NCBI GenBank assembly: GCA_001969505.1
Contig: LSSK01001695.1
Span: forward strand, 1-34,743
DNA: 34,743 bases
DNA from: Zancudomyces culisetae
Taxonomy: Eukaryota; Kickxellomycota; Harpellomycetes; Harpellales; Legeriomycetaceae
Direction of reading: 5' to 3'
Positions 20,516-32,436 of this stretch are shown here, piece by piece. Position numbers and translations under genes: made by a program. A model generated the notes under the pieces. The model saw nothing but the letters and a program-made list of their open reading frames with translations, ran no database searches and was not told the DNA's origin. How positions within the stretch are numbered: the stretch's first letter is position 1; each line of letters starts with the position of its first letter.

Positions 20516-20896
20516 AATATTCAAAAATTTTCTATACAGTTCAAGACCATCAATACTAAAAGCATTACGAACATTAAAGCAAGCATTCAAGCTGGGATTT
20601 TTTCCCTCGATTCTTAAAAGTCACATAAATATAAATTAATTGGTGATATAACATGGATTGGACTGACAGATCGTCTGGCAGTAAAATAATACCATTTATT
20701 AAACATAAGGTTAGCATACATTAACCAATTTTAATCAAAAATTAGCCGAAAGATAGAAATTGTACTATAAAAAATATTATTATGAAATAAAAAATATGTG
20801 AACTTGTTAAGCTCTGAGGCTAACCAAATTCTATGTATATATCAGCACGTTAGGTAAGCTTTTAGTGTGTCCAACGAATAAATTTCGTTCATACAC

Positions 20897-23800
20897 TTAT
20901 TTCATACTTGTAGTATAAAAAGGTTGAGAATTGCCCTGGATTGGCTGCCGTTGTAGTGGTGAACCGTAGCTTGCACTAATGGTATTCCTAGAATATGCTG
21001 AGTAATTCGATCTGTCTACAGGAAGTGGCTGCATATTAGTAGGGCTGATTCCAAAAGTGTTGTTGTATCTGTAGTTTAGAGAAATTGCGGGCGACTGCGA
21101 CCGCAGTTGAACTGGGATCGGTGTTGGTGTGACGGTGGTACTTCTAGTGTTTGGCGTCATCCCAGGGTAGGCATAGCTTCCAGTAACACTTTGGCGGCCG
21201 CTATTGTTGAAAGTAGCAGTGTTTTGGAGGCTTGGTTGTGTATTATTTAAAATATAGCTGGAATAGGTAGGGAAGGAAGAGGGATCAATGGCGGAATACG
21301 CTGAGGGATAATTGTATAAAACCTGTGTAGATCTAGAGGCTGTTAGCTGGGATGAATTTTTTTTACCAGGTAAGGCTTGTAGTGGAGTTTGGTACTGTTG
21401 CTGCTGTTGAAAAGTTGAATAGGCACCGGGAAACGGTTGCTGGGCGTACTGAGGAACAGGGCCGCCACCGATTGCAGAGCTTGAGCGAGGGGTACCCATA
21501 GTAGAAGACATAGACGTGAACTGCTGTTGGTTCTGTGGAATTACTCTGGGTCCAATGGCAGGCGAGGAGGAGGTTTTTGGAATATTGGAGTACACTGGAA
21601 TGCTAGTAGTAGGATGGAAAGGCTGTTGAACACTGGGAGGGTAACCACTCAAGTTATTTTGAATATACTGATCGCTGCTAACTGTAGGCGAAGAGTTGTA
21701 TGTGTGGCGTAGTTGTTGAGCTGGTGAAACTGTCTTTAGCCCAGGAGTGGTGCGCCCAGAATAGGTATTGTAAGGGTAAATTCCACTAGGGTTTTGAGCA
21801 ATATGTAGGTTAGGATATGTACTATTGATTCCAGACAAGTCGTGATAAGACATGTGTTGATGCAGCGTGGTGGGTACGGGTTGTATGAAATCAACACTGG
21901 TCTCTGATTTTAGGGGAGCCTTCAAAACTCTCTTTTTACCCTGCTTATACCCATCAACACCAGTAGATTCCAACTTGCGTATTGCTTCCTGATGGTTAAC
22001 ATATTTCTGAACGGGGCCTATATGTGATTGCGTGGGTGAACATACAGTGCCTGAGTTGGATTCTGATGTTTTTGAAACATTATCTGGTGTTGCAGAGCCT
22101 ACTTCTCTATCATTATATAGGCTGTTATCCGAATCTTCATCTTCACTACGCTTAAGATTACTTGCAAGTTTCTTGGTGGTTTCTTGATCCTTTTCATCTT
22201 GATTCTTTTCATCCTGATCGTCTACTTTTAATTGTTTGAGTTTCTCTGACTTTCGAATAATTTCAACTTGGTTCTTTTCTGATAAACTTGAAAAATCAGA
22301 TAAAGAACGAGTGGTAGCAGTATTTTTGCAGTTGTATTGAAAAGCTTGCTCACCTTCAGGGGCCGGCGCACTTAGTAACTCTTCGGATTTAGTGTCTTTG
22401 ACAAAAAGTGCTGAGGATCTCTGAGCTTTTGCGACCTCAGGTGATAATGGTGAGTTGAACACAACAGATACCGTTTGCTTGAAGCGAACCAGCTTTTGTG
22501 TAGAGATGGCAGATGGTTGTGCTGTTTCATCAGTAACCGCTACCTCAGACGTGCCACTAGCGTGTTTTTGTTTAGCTGATTTGCTTTCTGTGTTGAGATC
22601 TGTGGTGTTGACAGCCAAAGCGTTGACTCTTTTGTATTTATTGGATCGCTGTTCCTGCTCATCTTCGTGTGGTTCACTGTTAGTATCAGCGGCATTTTCC
22701 TTGTATTTTTTAGGTCTCTGGTATCTATTGTTCTCTGGTTCGCTTACAGCCTCAATACCAGAAGATTCTTCAACATTCTGCTCAGCAGGAATCCTGATGT
22801 TACCCAACACTACGCTGTCATCATCATCGTCACTCTCCTCAGCAACACCTTTACCTTCTTCGTCGCCATCACCTACTTCTTGGACGCCATCATATCCAGG
22901 CATGGGTCCCATGTTGTTAGGATAGTAGATACCATAACCAGGATTCTGTGTGAATCTGTTGTAACCACCAACCACACTCTCGTTTTCTCCATGCATCACA
23001 GAATTGGGATGCCCGGGGTAGTTGTAAAAATTCCCAGGACCCATCATACTATAGTGTGCATTGTATTCATCATTCTCGATACCTCCTTCAATACCTTGCT
23101 GATTTTGTTGTTGAGGGATATTGTTCTCTGTAGGATACGCTGGCACATATGTACAATTGGCATTATTTATCTTAAATTCCCTCATATGTCTCTCACGCAT
23201 TCGATCATATACCATGTTTTTCTTTCTCTCTTCGTTGTCTTTAATTTGTTGATCTCTGACTCTTTCCATCTCTTTTCTCAAGCGCTGTTCTTCAAGCTCC
23301 GCCATCTTAGCTAGCTCATCCTCGTATCTATGATTTTGCCTCATATCTTGTGGCACTGCTTCATCTTCATCATCTTCATCGTAGTCTATCATTTTCTTCT
23401 TCTTTTTGTTCATGTTTTCCTCGTATATTCTATTAGATTTATACTCTCCAGCATCCTTGACTTCTCGGCTCTTCTGCTGGATTTTCTCCTCTGCAACCAC
23501 ATTTTCTTTTATTTTCTCCTGGTCCCGATTTCGTATCCGCTCCTGACGAACGTCTTTTTCAGAAGTTTTCTGATTGATTTGCTTCTGCACCTTTCTATCA
23601 TCATCTAACTTTTTTCTAACAAGTTTTGGGGCCTTGTCTTGATGGTCTTTTTTCTTTTTTCCACCAAAAAGCCCGAAAAACGATGTATGTTTAGCTTCTG
23701 AAGATCCTTTTTTCTGGTTATCTTTTGTATTCAAAACCAAACTGTGCTCTTCTCTACTATAGGCCTCCTCACTTCCTAATGTATTTTCCGAGGACGACAT

Positions 23801-24613
23801 AAGCATTTCCCGTCTTGTACCTTTTTCTTCATCTCCAAAATCAATGGTGAACAGTCCCTCATTTCTGTCATCGCTTCTTCTTCCTCCTGCCCCCTGTCGG
23901 CTGTTGTCCATCTGTCCACTTCCATAAGTTGTGTTATCGTTCAACATCATTTTACTATTTCCCAGGTCCCCTATATATCCAAAGTAGTCTTCGCCATAAC
24001 CTCCCACATCAAAGTCCAGTCCCTTAGTTGTGGCTTCATCTGATGCATTTTCGTTCCACCCAAATGAAACATCATCAAATATTGCAGTATTTCCTCCTAT
24101 TGAGCTCAGAAGATTTTTAGATAGCTGATTGTCGTACTCACCCAGATGCTCTTTGCTTTTAGCTACACCCTTAGCTGGTTTTGTCCTGGTTTCTTCCTTA
24201 GCTGGCTTCGTCCTGACTCTTTCATTTACGACTCTGCTGTTACTACTACTACTGCTTGTGTTGGTATCAAAATGGACAAAGCTTAATTCCATCCCGCTGT
24301 CAATGTCAGTGCTGCTATTCGAGAAGAACCCACCACTACTACCGCCTCTGGGGTCCAGTCTCGATCTGTAATTATCCTTATCATGGTTGGCATCCATCAA
24401 TCCCTTACCAAAATCAAGATTAAAATCACCCAATGCGATTTTTCCACCATACTTTTCTGTGTCTTGTCTAGGACTCTCACGCATTTCGGTTCTAGCGTTT
24501 TTCTCTTCTTTATTTACAGTCCTCTTCCCTTCATCCTTTGCGCTCTTACCCTTCGCACTGCCCTCCTTTCCAATGACCTTTTTTCTAGTAAACAACGTTC
24601 CCACTCTGTTCAT
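20897..24613 (-). CDS. Large low-complexity orphan protein, 1238 residues, with Gln/Asn/Tyr-rich tail
   Basis: One uninterrupted frame. I do not recognise a family. Residues 1-60 are Lys/Arg-rich. Residues 60-300 are Gly/Ser/Asp-rich, with recurring acidic-aromatic segments such as GDFNLDFGKG, FDVGGYGEDYFGY and LFTIDFGDE. A basic patch (GLFGGKKKKD, near 314-323) precedes a highly charged stretch. Residues 402-418 pair a Lys run with an acidic run, and 430-482 is probably a charged single helix. Residues 590-900 are acidic and Ser-rich. The last 240 residues are rich in Gln, Asn, Ser, Pro and Tyr, resembling prion-like domains. The layout suggests a disordered scaffold or coat-type protein, possibly cortical or RNA-granule; that is inference. 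Its last 194 codons are duplicated at 1-585. Confidence 0.85.
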   Translation of the reverse strand: MNRVGTLFTRKKVIGKEGSAKGKSAKDEGKRTVNKEEKNARTEMRESPRQDTEKYGGKIALGDFNLDFGKGLMDANHDKDNYRSRLDPRGGSSGGFFSNSSTDIDSGMELSFVHFDTNTSSSSSNSRVVNERVRTKPAKEETRTKPAKGVAKSKEHLGEYDNQLSKNLLSSIGGNTAIFDDVSFGWNENASDEATTKGLDFDVGGYGEDYFGYIGDLGNSKMMLNDNTTYGSGQMDNSRQGAGGRRSDDRNEGLFTIDFGDEEKGTRREMLMSSSENTLGSEEAYSREEHSLVLNTKDNQKKGSSEAKHTSFFGLFGGKKKKDHQDKAPKLVRKKLDDDRKVQKQINQKTSEKDVRQERIRNRDQEKIKENVVAEEKIQQKSREVKDAGEYKSNRIYEENMNKKKKKMIDYDEDDEDEAVPQDMRQNHRYEDELAKMAELEEQRLRKEMERVRDQQIKDNEERKKNMVYDRMRERHMREFKINNANCTYVPAYPTENNIPQQQNQQGIEGGIENDEYNAHYSMMGPGNFYNYPGHPNSVMHGENESVVGGYNRFTQNPGYGIYYPNNMGPMPGYDGVQEVGDGDEEGKGVAEESDDDDDSVVLGNIRIPAEQNVEESSGIEAVSEPENNRYQRPKKYKENAADTNSEPHEDEQEQRSNKYKRVNALAVNTTDLNTESKSAKQKHASGTSEVAVTDETAQPSAISTQKLVRFKQTVSVVFNSPLSPEVAKAQRSSALFVKDTKSEELLSAPAPEGEQAFQYNCKNTATTRSLSDFSSLSEKNQVEIIRKSEKLKQLKVDDQDEKNQDEKDQETTKKLASNLKRSEDEDSDNSLYNDREVGSATPDNVSKTSESNSGTVCSPTQSHIGPVQKYVNHQEAIRKLESTGVDGYKQGKKRVLKAPLKSETSVDFIQPVPTTLHQHMSYHDLSGINSTYPNLHIAQNPSGIYPYNTYSGRTTPGLKTVSPAQQLRHTYNSSPTVSSDQYIQNNLSGYPPSVQQPFHPTTSIPVYSNIPKTSSSPAIGPRVIPQNQQQFTSMSSTMGTPRSSSAIGGGPVPQYAQQPFPGAYSTFQQQQQYQTPLQALPGKKNSSQLTASRSTQVLYNYPSAYSAIDPSSFPTYSSYILNNTQPSLQNTATFNNSGRQSVTGSYAYPGMTPNTRSTTVTPTPIPVQLRSQSPAISLNYRYNNTFGISPTNMQPLPVDRSNYSAYSRNTISASYGSPLQRQPIQGNSQPFYTTSMK

Positions 24614-27600
24614 TTTATCTTGTTATTATTTCCTCAAGTCCTCCTGTCTTTTTTTCTTTCTTTGAATTTAAGATGAAATTTGTTCTTGGAAGATCCAAAA
24701 GTATGGGATTATCCTAGTACCCAATAAAAAATTATACTCCCTAGAAAGATTAAGTGATACTGAGCACAGATGTGAGTTCCTTTAATAGGAGTGTCGAGTT
24801 GAGTTTTGGTGATTCAGAAGTTTCCTTATATTATACTGTTAATCGAACTTTTTGCTTTAGTGCGCTCACTTGACCGTTTTCGCTTGTATTTATACAAACA
24901 TATATCCAGAAATAATTATATCCCACCCTTACTGATATCAAATGTTGGGTTTAAAAATATGTACGCTTCCCCAGTGGTATTACTAAAGAGGATTCTGTGC
25001 AGACAAAATGTTTTTTTTTCAAATAATTTAGCGGAGTACTTGTTCCTTTTTAGTTAAATGTTTTCTGTATCATATCTCAAGTGTATTTTGACCTAAAAAT
25101 ACCACTTGAAACTTCCTTGGGATCTTCCTATTAATAGCGATAAGAAGATATCTGTATTTAAATATATCTAGATGACGTTTTAGCTAGATAGTAAGATGAG
25201 GTAGAATCATAAAACCTTCGTTATATGTAATTTCAAACACCACCACTTTAATATCAACCTACTCCTTCACAACTATTGTGATTCTTTTTTTTTTAACAAA
25301 AAAAAAGTTAATATAGTAACTAAATCGATCTTTGTTGAGATGCAATGGGTAGGCTTCTTATCAATATTTATCTATTTATTTCCGCTCTGTACCACCGAGA
25401 GTAATCCTCGATTCAAGTATTTAGGATAAGTTGTTTTACATTAGATTGATATCTCATTTCTCCACCCATAGTTATACATTATACAATTATTTTTGATGTA
25501 TTTCGCTATCATGTTTTAAATGAAAAGCTAATGAGCGTCTACATTCTTAAGTGGAGAAGCCCTCGCAAAAACTATTCAACAAGCTTAGAATTAATAATGG
25601 AATGCAGTGGAATGGGACTAAATTAAATTAAATTAGGGTTTACATGTATATAGTGTTCATAATAAACATTTACACCAATAATGTTAATTAAAATTCATCC
25701 CACTGCAAAAAGAAAATAGCTTTTTTGAAGTTGGGATATTTTGTTGGAAAAAAAGGTGTAATTGGCCCTCAAAAATTAAACATCTGAGTCCAAAAATAGA
25801 CCACAAAATGAGAAAAATGCAATACTCATTTTACAAAGCTGAAGATACCATACTCGGTATAACATACAGGCCAAACAATATTTCCTTAAATTTTCAACTC
25901 AAACTATTAACGAATAACACCAAGTCGTCGCAATAACCAATGCCTGGTGGCTCTCGTAGAAAAAAATTAAACAACATGATTAAATTGAGTCCTCATTCTA
26001 CTTTCAACGTAAAACAATTGCCACTTAAACTATTCATTTTTACAGCATTATTTCCTTTTCCACTTTCACTACTTCTTTACATCTTTCTTCATTTTCCGCC
26101 CACCATTTTTTTTCCTACATCCCCTTTAATTTTGTCCCAAAAATCATTTCCACTAAAGGTATCAAATTTCGGAATTAATTGATATGTTTCGCAACTAATA
26201 CAAGCTTCATATTTTATATTGCGAATTCACATACCATGAAAAGCATATTTATGGAGAAAAAACTTGATTTTTTATTTTCATCCGCAAAAAAAGCGGAAAA
26301 AAATGTAGAAGTGTTTAAGTCGGCTTCTGGGCTTATCCTAGCCCATTTTTTAAAATGTCAAATTACCGAAATTAAAAAGAGTTCATTGATCACGACTTTT
26401 GTGAGGAGTGGAGAGGAGAAGGGAACAAGGAGATAGTGCTTAAAAAAAGTACACTAAAACAATGTATCAAATTATTTGAGTTCATCTACTTCATTCATTC
26501 TCTTATTTACATAGTATACGACGATCCTGACTATTTTTATGCTTTCTGGGTTAAGAATTTGAAACAGTATCAACTATTTCTGCAATAAGAAAATATACCC
26601 ACTTAAATGATACACCCATCTTTGCTCTGAAAAGAAAAACCCTTGGTAATAATTAGGGATAAATTTTCAACCCAAGTTGAGCAAGAGGGTACATAGTAAT
26701 CAAATGTGCTAAGGAGGCGATATCAACCAGATATTTAACAAAAGTAAAATGATGGTTTTACATTCATTCGCATCATCTTATCTACCCACCCGCACTTGCA
26801 CTTATTCGCACATTCACACTCCTCACATTTTATCTTTTATCTTTCACCCCTCACTCTTTCAATCTTTTAAAAGTTAGCATTTTCTCGTTATTGATTCACA
26901 GACTTCTTCTCCACCGAAAGGTTGAGCACATAAAAAAGTCAAAGACATTTAATTTATCAATACCCAACTGTATTTTTGGATACCTATATGCATGAAAGAA
27001 TGGTGACAGTCTTACCTCGTTGCGATGCTTCGAATTACACTGAATATTGTGTTAATTAGCCTGAAGAATTCGATATATTCGTCACTTGGTTTTACTGGAT
27101 ATACCGTTGAATTTTTATGAACCTTTCCCTCCCTTTAAAAAAAATATACAGTCTAAGATTACAAGGTGGTCTTTTTGTTACAAAGCGGCTTCCTATCCAG
27201 TTTTAGTCACGGTGCTCCTGTGGTATCTATTATTTTCGATACTTTTGCAGCTATATTATCCTTTTATTGTTGTGATTGATACTCTGATAAACCTACATAT
27301 AATTTTATTTTAACAATTTGATAATTCTTCTGCTGTAATATATATTTGTTTATCGTTGTAAGGATAGTTATCAATAAAAAAAGTTCTTTATTCTAATAGT
27401 TAACTCTATCAGTGAGCAATAATAAAAATTAAACTAAAGTAAGGGGGAAAAAAGCATAAACTGCGTATTATAAACTCAGTTTCTATTTACCCTTTCAAAA
27501 AATACACACATAACTGCAGATGTGTTAACTATATACATGTATACATGATGTTCATAGAATTGTGATTTAATTCAGACAAACAGGTTGGGTATAATTGTCA

Positions 27601-30600
27601 AGCTAATTGATTTGGCTTTTCATCTAACTCTGTAATTAAGTTTCGCTTTTTTTGTTTTGGCGAAAAAAAGGCAGAGTTTGTTGTAGGAGAGGTGATTACC
27701 CAATACAAATCAGAAAAGGGCCAAATCAAACTAATTTTTCTAATTAATAATATAAAAATATTCGTGTATTTTGGGAATATCGCTCCTTCTAAATAACAGG
27801 CAGATAATTATTTTGCTCATAAACAAAACTCCTGCAAGCAAAGGCAAAGTGGATTTAAAATAGATAATAATCCCTACAACCAGACGCAATTAGCAAAAAA
27901 AACCTAATACCATCTATTCCAATTATCTACCAATTTACGTAAATAGAAAGCCTAATTGTAAACACATTAGCTAATCGCAGGTAAAACTTTATCCAAAATT
28001 GAGTTGACTGTTTATACAGCTTTTATTTGCTTGTATTATTAATTCTGTACTAAATATAAAGTTTGATAAAGTACAGGCTTATAGTACGTAATTGGTTATG
28101 TATATTGCATTAGAATTATTTTTTTGGCTTCACCTTTACCATTTGCAAGCAATAGTGGATATATAGTAAGGATTTTACACAGTTTTGAAATGCTTTTTTA
28201 AATTGCCGTGTGACCTGCAATTAAAGGTGCATCTTAGCAAAAAAAAAAAATAAAACTGCGAAATAAACGCCAACCCAGACCGACCTTCTGTGTTATTACA
28301 GATGATTGCTTATTTTATGAACAAAAATAGATATATTCCACGGCATTTTATATAAAAAAAACATGAAAAAGCGAAGAGCCTGGAATCTATGGTATAACCA
28401 ACTTTTCTTTGTGTAATATACCAGTTCAGGTGAAGCGGAAAATGAATTCACAAAGTTTTTGCTTCATAGCTTTTATTTAATTTACATTTTCATTTCAATA
28501 TTAAATTTGTTTTTGTACTGCAAATAGTAACCGCCATTGTAATTTTATAGAACAAAAACTGTGAAACTTTGAAATATAACGATTATTAGAAAATTTTGCA
28601 ACGGGACTTGAAAATGTCAAAAAAATAGCTACACTAATCTGAATCACCCAACCTTAAATTGAATAATTAAATTTCAAAAGACCCAAAGTATGATACATAC
28701 TGTATCAGTGTTATCATGGTTGAGTCTTGATTCCCTCCTGCTTATCCCTTGTAAAATAAAATTCTTATGTCTTAATCAACGATGCGGGACTCTTAAAATG
28801 GTGATCTGTTAACACTGCGCCTCAATACACTTGACTTATCCTGTACTCTAGTAGGCGTTTTTCGGTCGAGTAGCTGATTTGTTTTTTACTATAAGTCTAA
28901 ATCCGCAGCTGGAAACATAATGTAAATACATCTCACAAAAGCCACCAAGTTAATTGATTGCCTGTTTTCACAAAATTTTCGATGTGGTCACGATTAATGT
29001 TGATGTAGCATGAGAATATTCTTTTTGGGTCAGCATTTACTATGATGAAATGGTTGTTTGTGATCATTTCATCATCATCGATACTAAGAACAACCAATCC
29101 TGAATCTGGATCTTTCTAGAGCAAACCAGCTTTTAAATAGAAACATACACTCACAAATAGATTGTCATGGGCTCAAGGGTTGGGACATTTGAGTACGCTA
29201 ATTAAGCTAATAGAAACAAAACTTCATACTCATTTTCCCGTTTGTTTTTCTCACTAATGATACGGGGCGTAGATAGATATAAAGGATTCACTCTTACAAG
29301 ACCTTTGATCTTCAAGATTATTATTTTTTTTTGCAATTAGTACAAACACAAGCATTAGCACCAATTAGCCTGAATATTATATATTTAATAAGTGTACATA
29401 CACAACAGATTGTTAAAAAATGTGATATTTGGAGAATATCATATGGTATGTTTATTAATTCTGTCCATAAGCATTGACTAATTGATTATATTTCTTTTCT
29501 CTCTTTTATATATGTATTATAAAAAAAAGAAACCGAACATACAATTTCTATAAAAAAATCGGCGTGGTTGTACTAAAATGGATTGAGTTTTATAACTGAC
29601 GATGTAATTTCGGCAATATTGTTTATCACTGAGAATTGCATTTCCAATTTTAAGAACCATTTTATAGAATGCGATCTAACTTGTGTAAAAATTCCAAACC
29701 GAACTATTTCTTCCAATAAAAATGTTTCAATGTAACCAATAGCCAAAATTTAATTTTACAACGTTTTTATTCAATTACTCTTTGAAACAAAATATTTAAA
29801 ATTATCAAATTCAATTTTTGGTTTTAATAGTTGAATTTGGCAAAGCAAAGCAAAGCAATAAAAGGCAGTGGTGATATGTGCATTCAATATAACTCCCCAT
29901 TGGAAACGCCAAAGCGTGCTTATTCTTTCATACTTTCCTAGCATTTTTACGCTCTGGTATATGTTGGTGTTCGTTAGCATTTTATTAGATAAACCGAATA
30001 GTAAAAACCTGATGAAAATATTGACCCAAAAACAGAGCTCGAATGATCATATCACGATAGACTCAGCTCTGTGAGCCTACTTAATGTGTTACAAGAAAGC
30101 GATGCTTAAAATGCTGACATACACCCTCAGCTTTCGATCAAAATTCTGGTTCACATAAAATATTATAACGTGACGTCAACATAGTGGAAAGAGCCACAAA
30201 ACCTAGCTATTACGCCGAACACATAGAAATAAAATGCTCGTGTTTTTTCTTTTGAAGCTTTTATCAAATGTTCTTGCTTCCATAATTCGAAACACAAACA
30301 ACTCATTAAAATACTTGTGTACGTCATTGACAATTCTTGGGATTATGCTGAGTACACATATTTTATAAGGACACGGGTCCGGAGGAGGTGATAAATGGTA
30401 ACCTTGCAAATCTTCTTACTTGTGAAACTTGCCTGTGAGTATAATTGCTGGCTAAAATTATATATCCATTTCGGGTGAGAAAAAAAAAGAGAAAATACAG
30501 TGTTAGATATCCCAGTTTCTAATACACAACATGAATTTTGTGTGTCTAAGTTTTTATTATTAACAAATCTGGGTGTTGTTGTAATTACACTATCTTTGTA

Positions 30601-32436
30601 TTATACATAACACAATTAGCGCCTTAAACATTGGCAATTTTCAATAAAGCTTTTTATGATGGAATATCACAAAAATTCATGTGTTAAGCTAAAGTCTTTT
30701 TTTTCTTTGTATACCGCTTACAAAAATTCACCGAGCATGTCACTCAAACGTAAAAAACAATTTCAACATGTCTGAAATTTTTCAGTGCTCCAAGTTAGGG
30801 AAAGTTTTGTTTGTAAATAGTATGTGGTTTCACATCATCCTGACGCAACTACGTTTAGATGATTTCTCATATTTATCCAAATGATGATATTTTTCTAATG
30901 TAACTGCATCAGCTTTTAAACGTAATTGTAACTTGTTGGTTCTAAAAAGATCTTTCCTGTGGGAACTAACGATAGGGGTTTTGAAACCCAACCGTAAAGT
31001 AAGGAGCGTGTTACTTGAAGACTTTTTTAACCCTGTATTCCGCCTTTTGAGAATAAGGGCCTAATGTGTATGGGAGCCTTAACTGAAATTAAAAAAAGCC
31101 ATAGTTTACAGTAATGAAAAAGAATCGTCACCACTCTGTAAGGTTGAATTTCACAGAAATAGCGTTAGTTATCCGAAAACGTGATCACTCAAACTATACA
31201 AAAGCACGAAGTCCCAACTATTTGAGAAGACTAAAACCAAACATCACATATTTCAAACATGGTTGTTCTAATTTTGGTTGATTACTTGTTACAGACTTTA
31301 CATTACCAAGCAATGTACTATATTCCCATCAATTAATTACGTCAGAGCTAGAATTGGTATAATTCATCCGCTGGTTGATTTTTTTCCTACGGAATTATTG
31401 CAAATCATTTTCAAGCCTTCGGAATCAAATTTTGTAAGTTGAGAAATCTACACGTCCCACTTTCTAATTAATTTGAAAAGTCAATTTTAACCTAATTTAT
31501 AATTACAGCCGAAAAGGGAAACAATTAAAGATTAACTACTAAATTTAACCAAATGAGGAGCATAGGAATACTCAACAAAATGTGAAAATAAAGCCTCATC
31601 TAACCGAATTGAATTGATGGGAGCGAGAAAATGCTTTGGGTCTTCATCTTGCCTAATCTAAATGAGCCTTCCTTCATTTCCCCCCACCAACAGAACTAGT
31701 GTGGCCAATCTGTTTAGATAAGGGGAAAAGTGAAATTTATTACACATGCTCCGAAAAAAAACTACATCATATATTTTGGTTTTTGCGATCAAAGTGGATT
31801 TTCTCCCCCCTCCTTCTCCCATTTGCTCACAAATATTTTATAGATGTAAAATCGAATCAGATTTTAAATAAAACACTAAAGCTAATTTGCAACTTAGCAA
31901 GTGAAGTATAACATGTCTATTATTTAAAGGTGTCTGCAATATAAAAAAAAAGCAGCTGATCACTGACAGGGATTGTACAACTGTGTGTTTGAATATATAA
32001 ATGGATAAAAACTCGTTTTTTTTTTGTTAATCCTGATTTAATGTTCTACTGCTAGGCGCAAAATCATATGTGGTTCATTATTTATTGCTCGGCTTTAAAA
32101 AAACGGTAATAATGTCACAACAAAAGTGGCATGGTGTACTAGATTTCTATTTTTAGCCCAAATAGACAATAAACAATATAAGTATGAAAGTAACTCCACT
32201 CAGTAGCACAGAATGAACAGCTGTTATTTTTAAAACGCAAGCACACCATTCTTGGTCACACCAAAGAATGTAAGTATATTTTTGCAAGCATTAGACAAGA
32301 ATTAACATTCCGCCAAGAACAGGAGCAAGTCAAACTATAAATTAGAAAGGTAAAAACCGAGTTTTCAATTATTCGTCAAAAGATTCCCAGCGACAAGTTA
32401 TACAAAAAATGCATCACGCCAAAATACATTTCAGCT
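24614..32436. other. 7.8-kb gene-poor AT-rich stretch
   Basis: No frame here combines an ATG, reasonable length and a recognisable motif. The best frames (25940-26182, 26179-26436, 27086-27313, 29771-29980, 31699-31911) are 68-85 codons, several start at TTG, and their Lys/Phe/Ile/Leu composition matches AT-rich noise. No transposase, reverse transcriptase, LTR pair, snRNA or tRNA was recognised. Visible structure: an AAAGC tandem (about 29840-29857), a 12-bp palindrome TATACATGTATA near 27533 and the hairpin at 29042-29075. Elsewhere in the window, gaps between genes are about 0.03-2.5 kb. Confidence 0.6.
29042..29075. repeat. Perfect 11-bp inverted repeat (hairpin)
   Basis: ATGATGAAATG at 29042-29052 and its exact complement CATTTCATCAT at 29065-29075 enclose a 12-nt loop. 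It sits in the gene-poor stretch, so it is not a coding artefact. It could be a protein-binding site or part of a non-coding RNA. Confidence 0.6.

Larger units (their letters stand above)
19986..21481. repeat. Inverted duplication, arm 2 (pairs with 1-1496)
   Basis: This arm is the reverse complement of arm 1, with about 99% identity and no net indel. It covers the last 194 codons of the 20897-24613 gene, its 3' flank with the minisatellite, and the micro-ORF with its TATA-like box. On the far side the homologue of sequence beyond 21481 would lie before the window start, so the outer boundary is not visible. Confidence 0.93.

Noticed and set aside
20897-24676. Plus-strand frames opposite the 1238-residue gene (for example 22667-23314)
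   Set aside because: They are shadows; the minus-strand frame is a single uninterrupted 1239-codon ORF and its 3' end is duplicated with coding-compatible changes.
26179-26436. 85-codon frame in the gene desert
   Set aside because: It starts at TTG; the first ATG leaves 66 codons with no motif and AT-driven composition.
29042-29104. Box C/D snoRNA candidate (ATGATGA ... CTGA)
   Set aside because: No terminal stem pairs the two boxes and no guide target is evident. Only the hairpin is kept.
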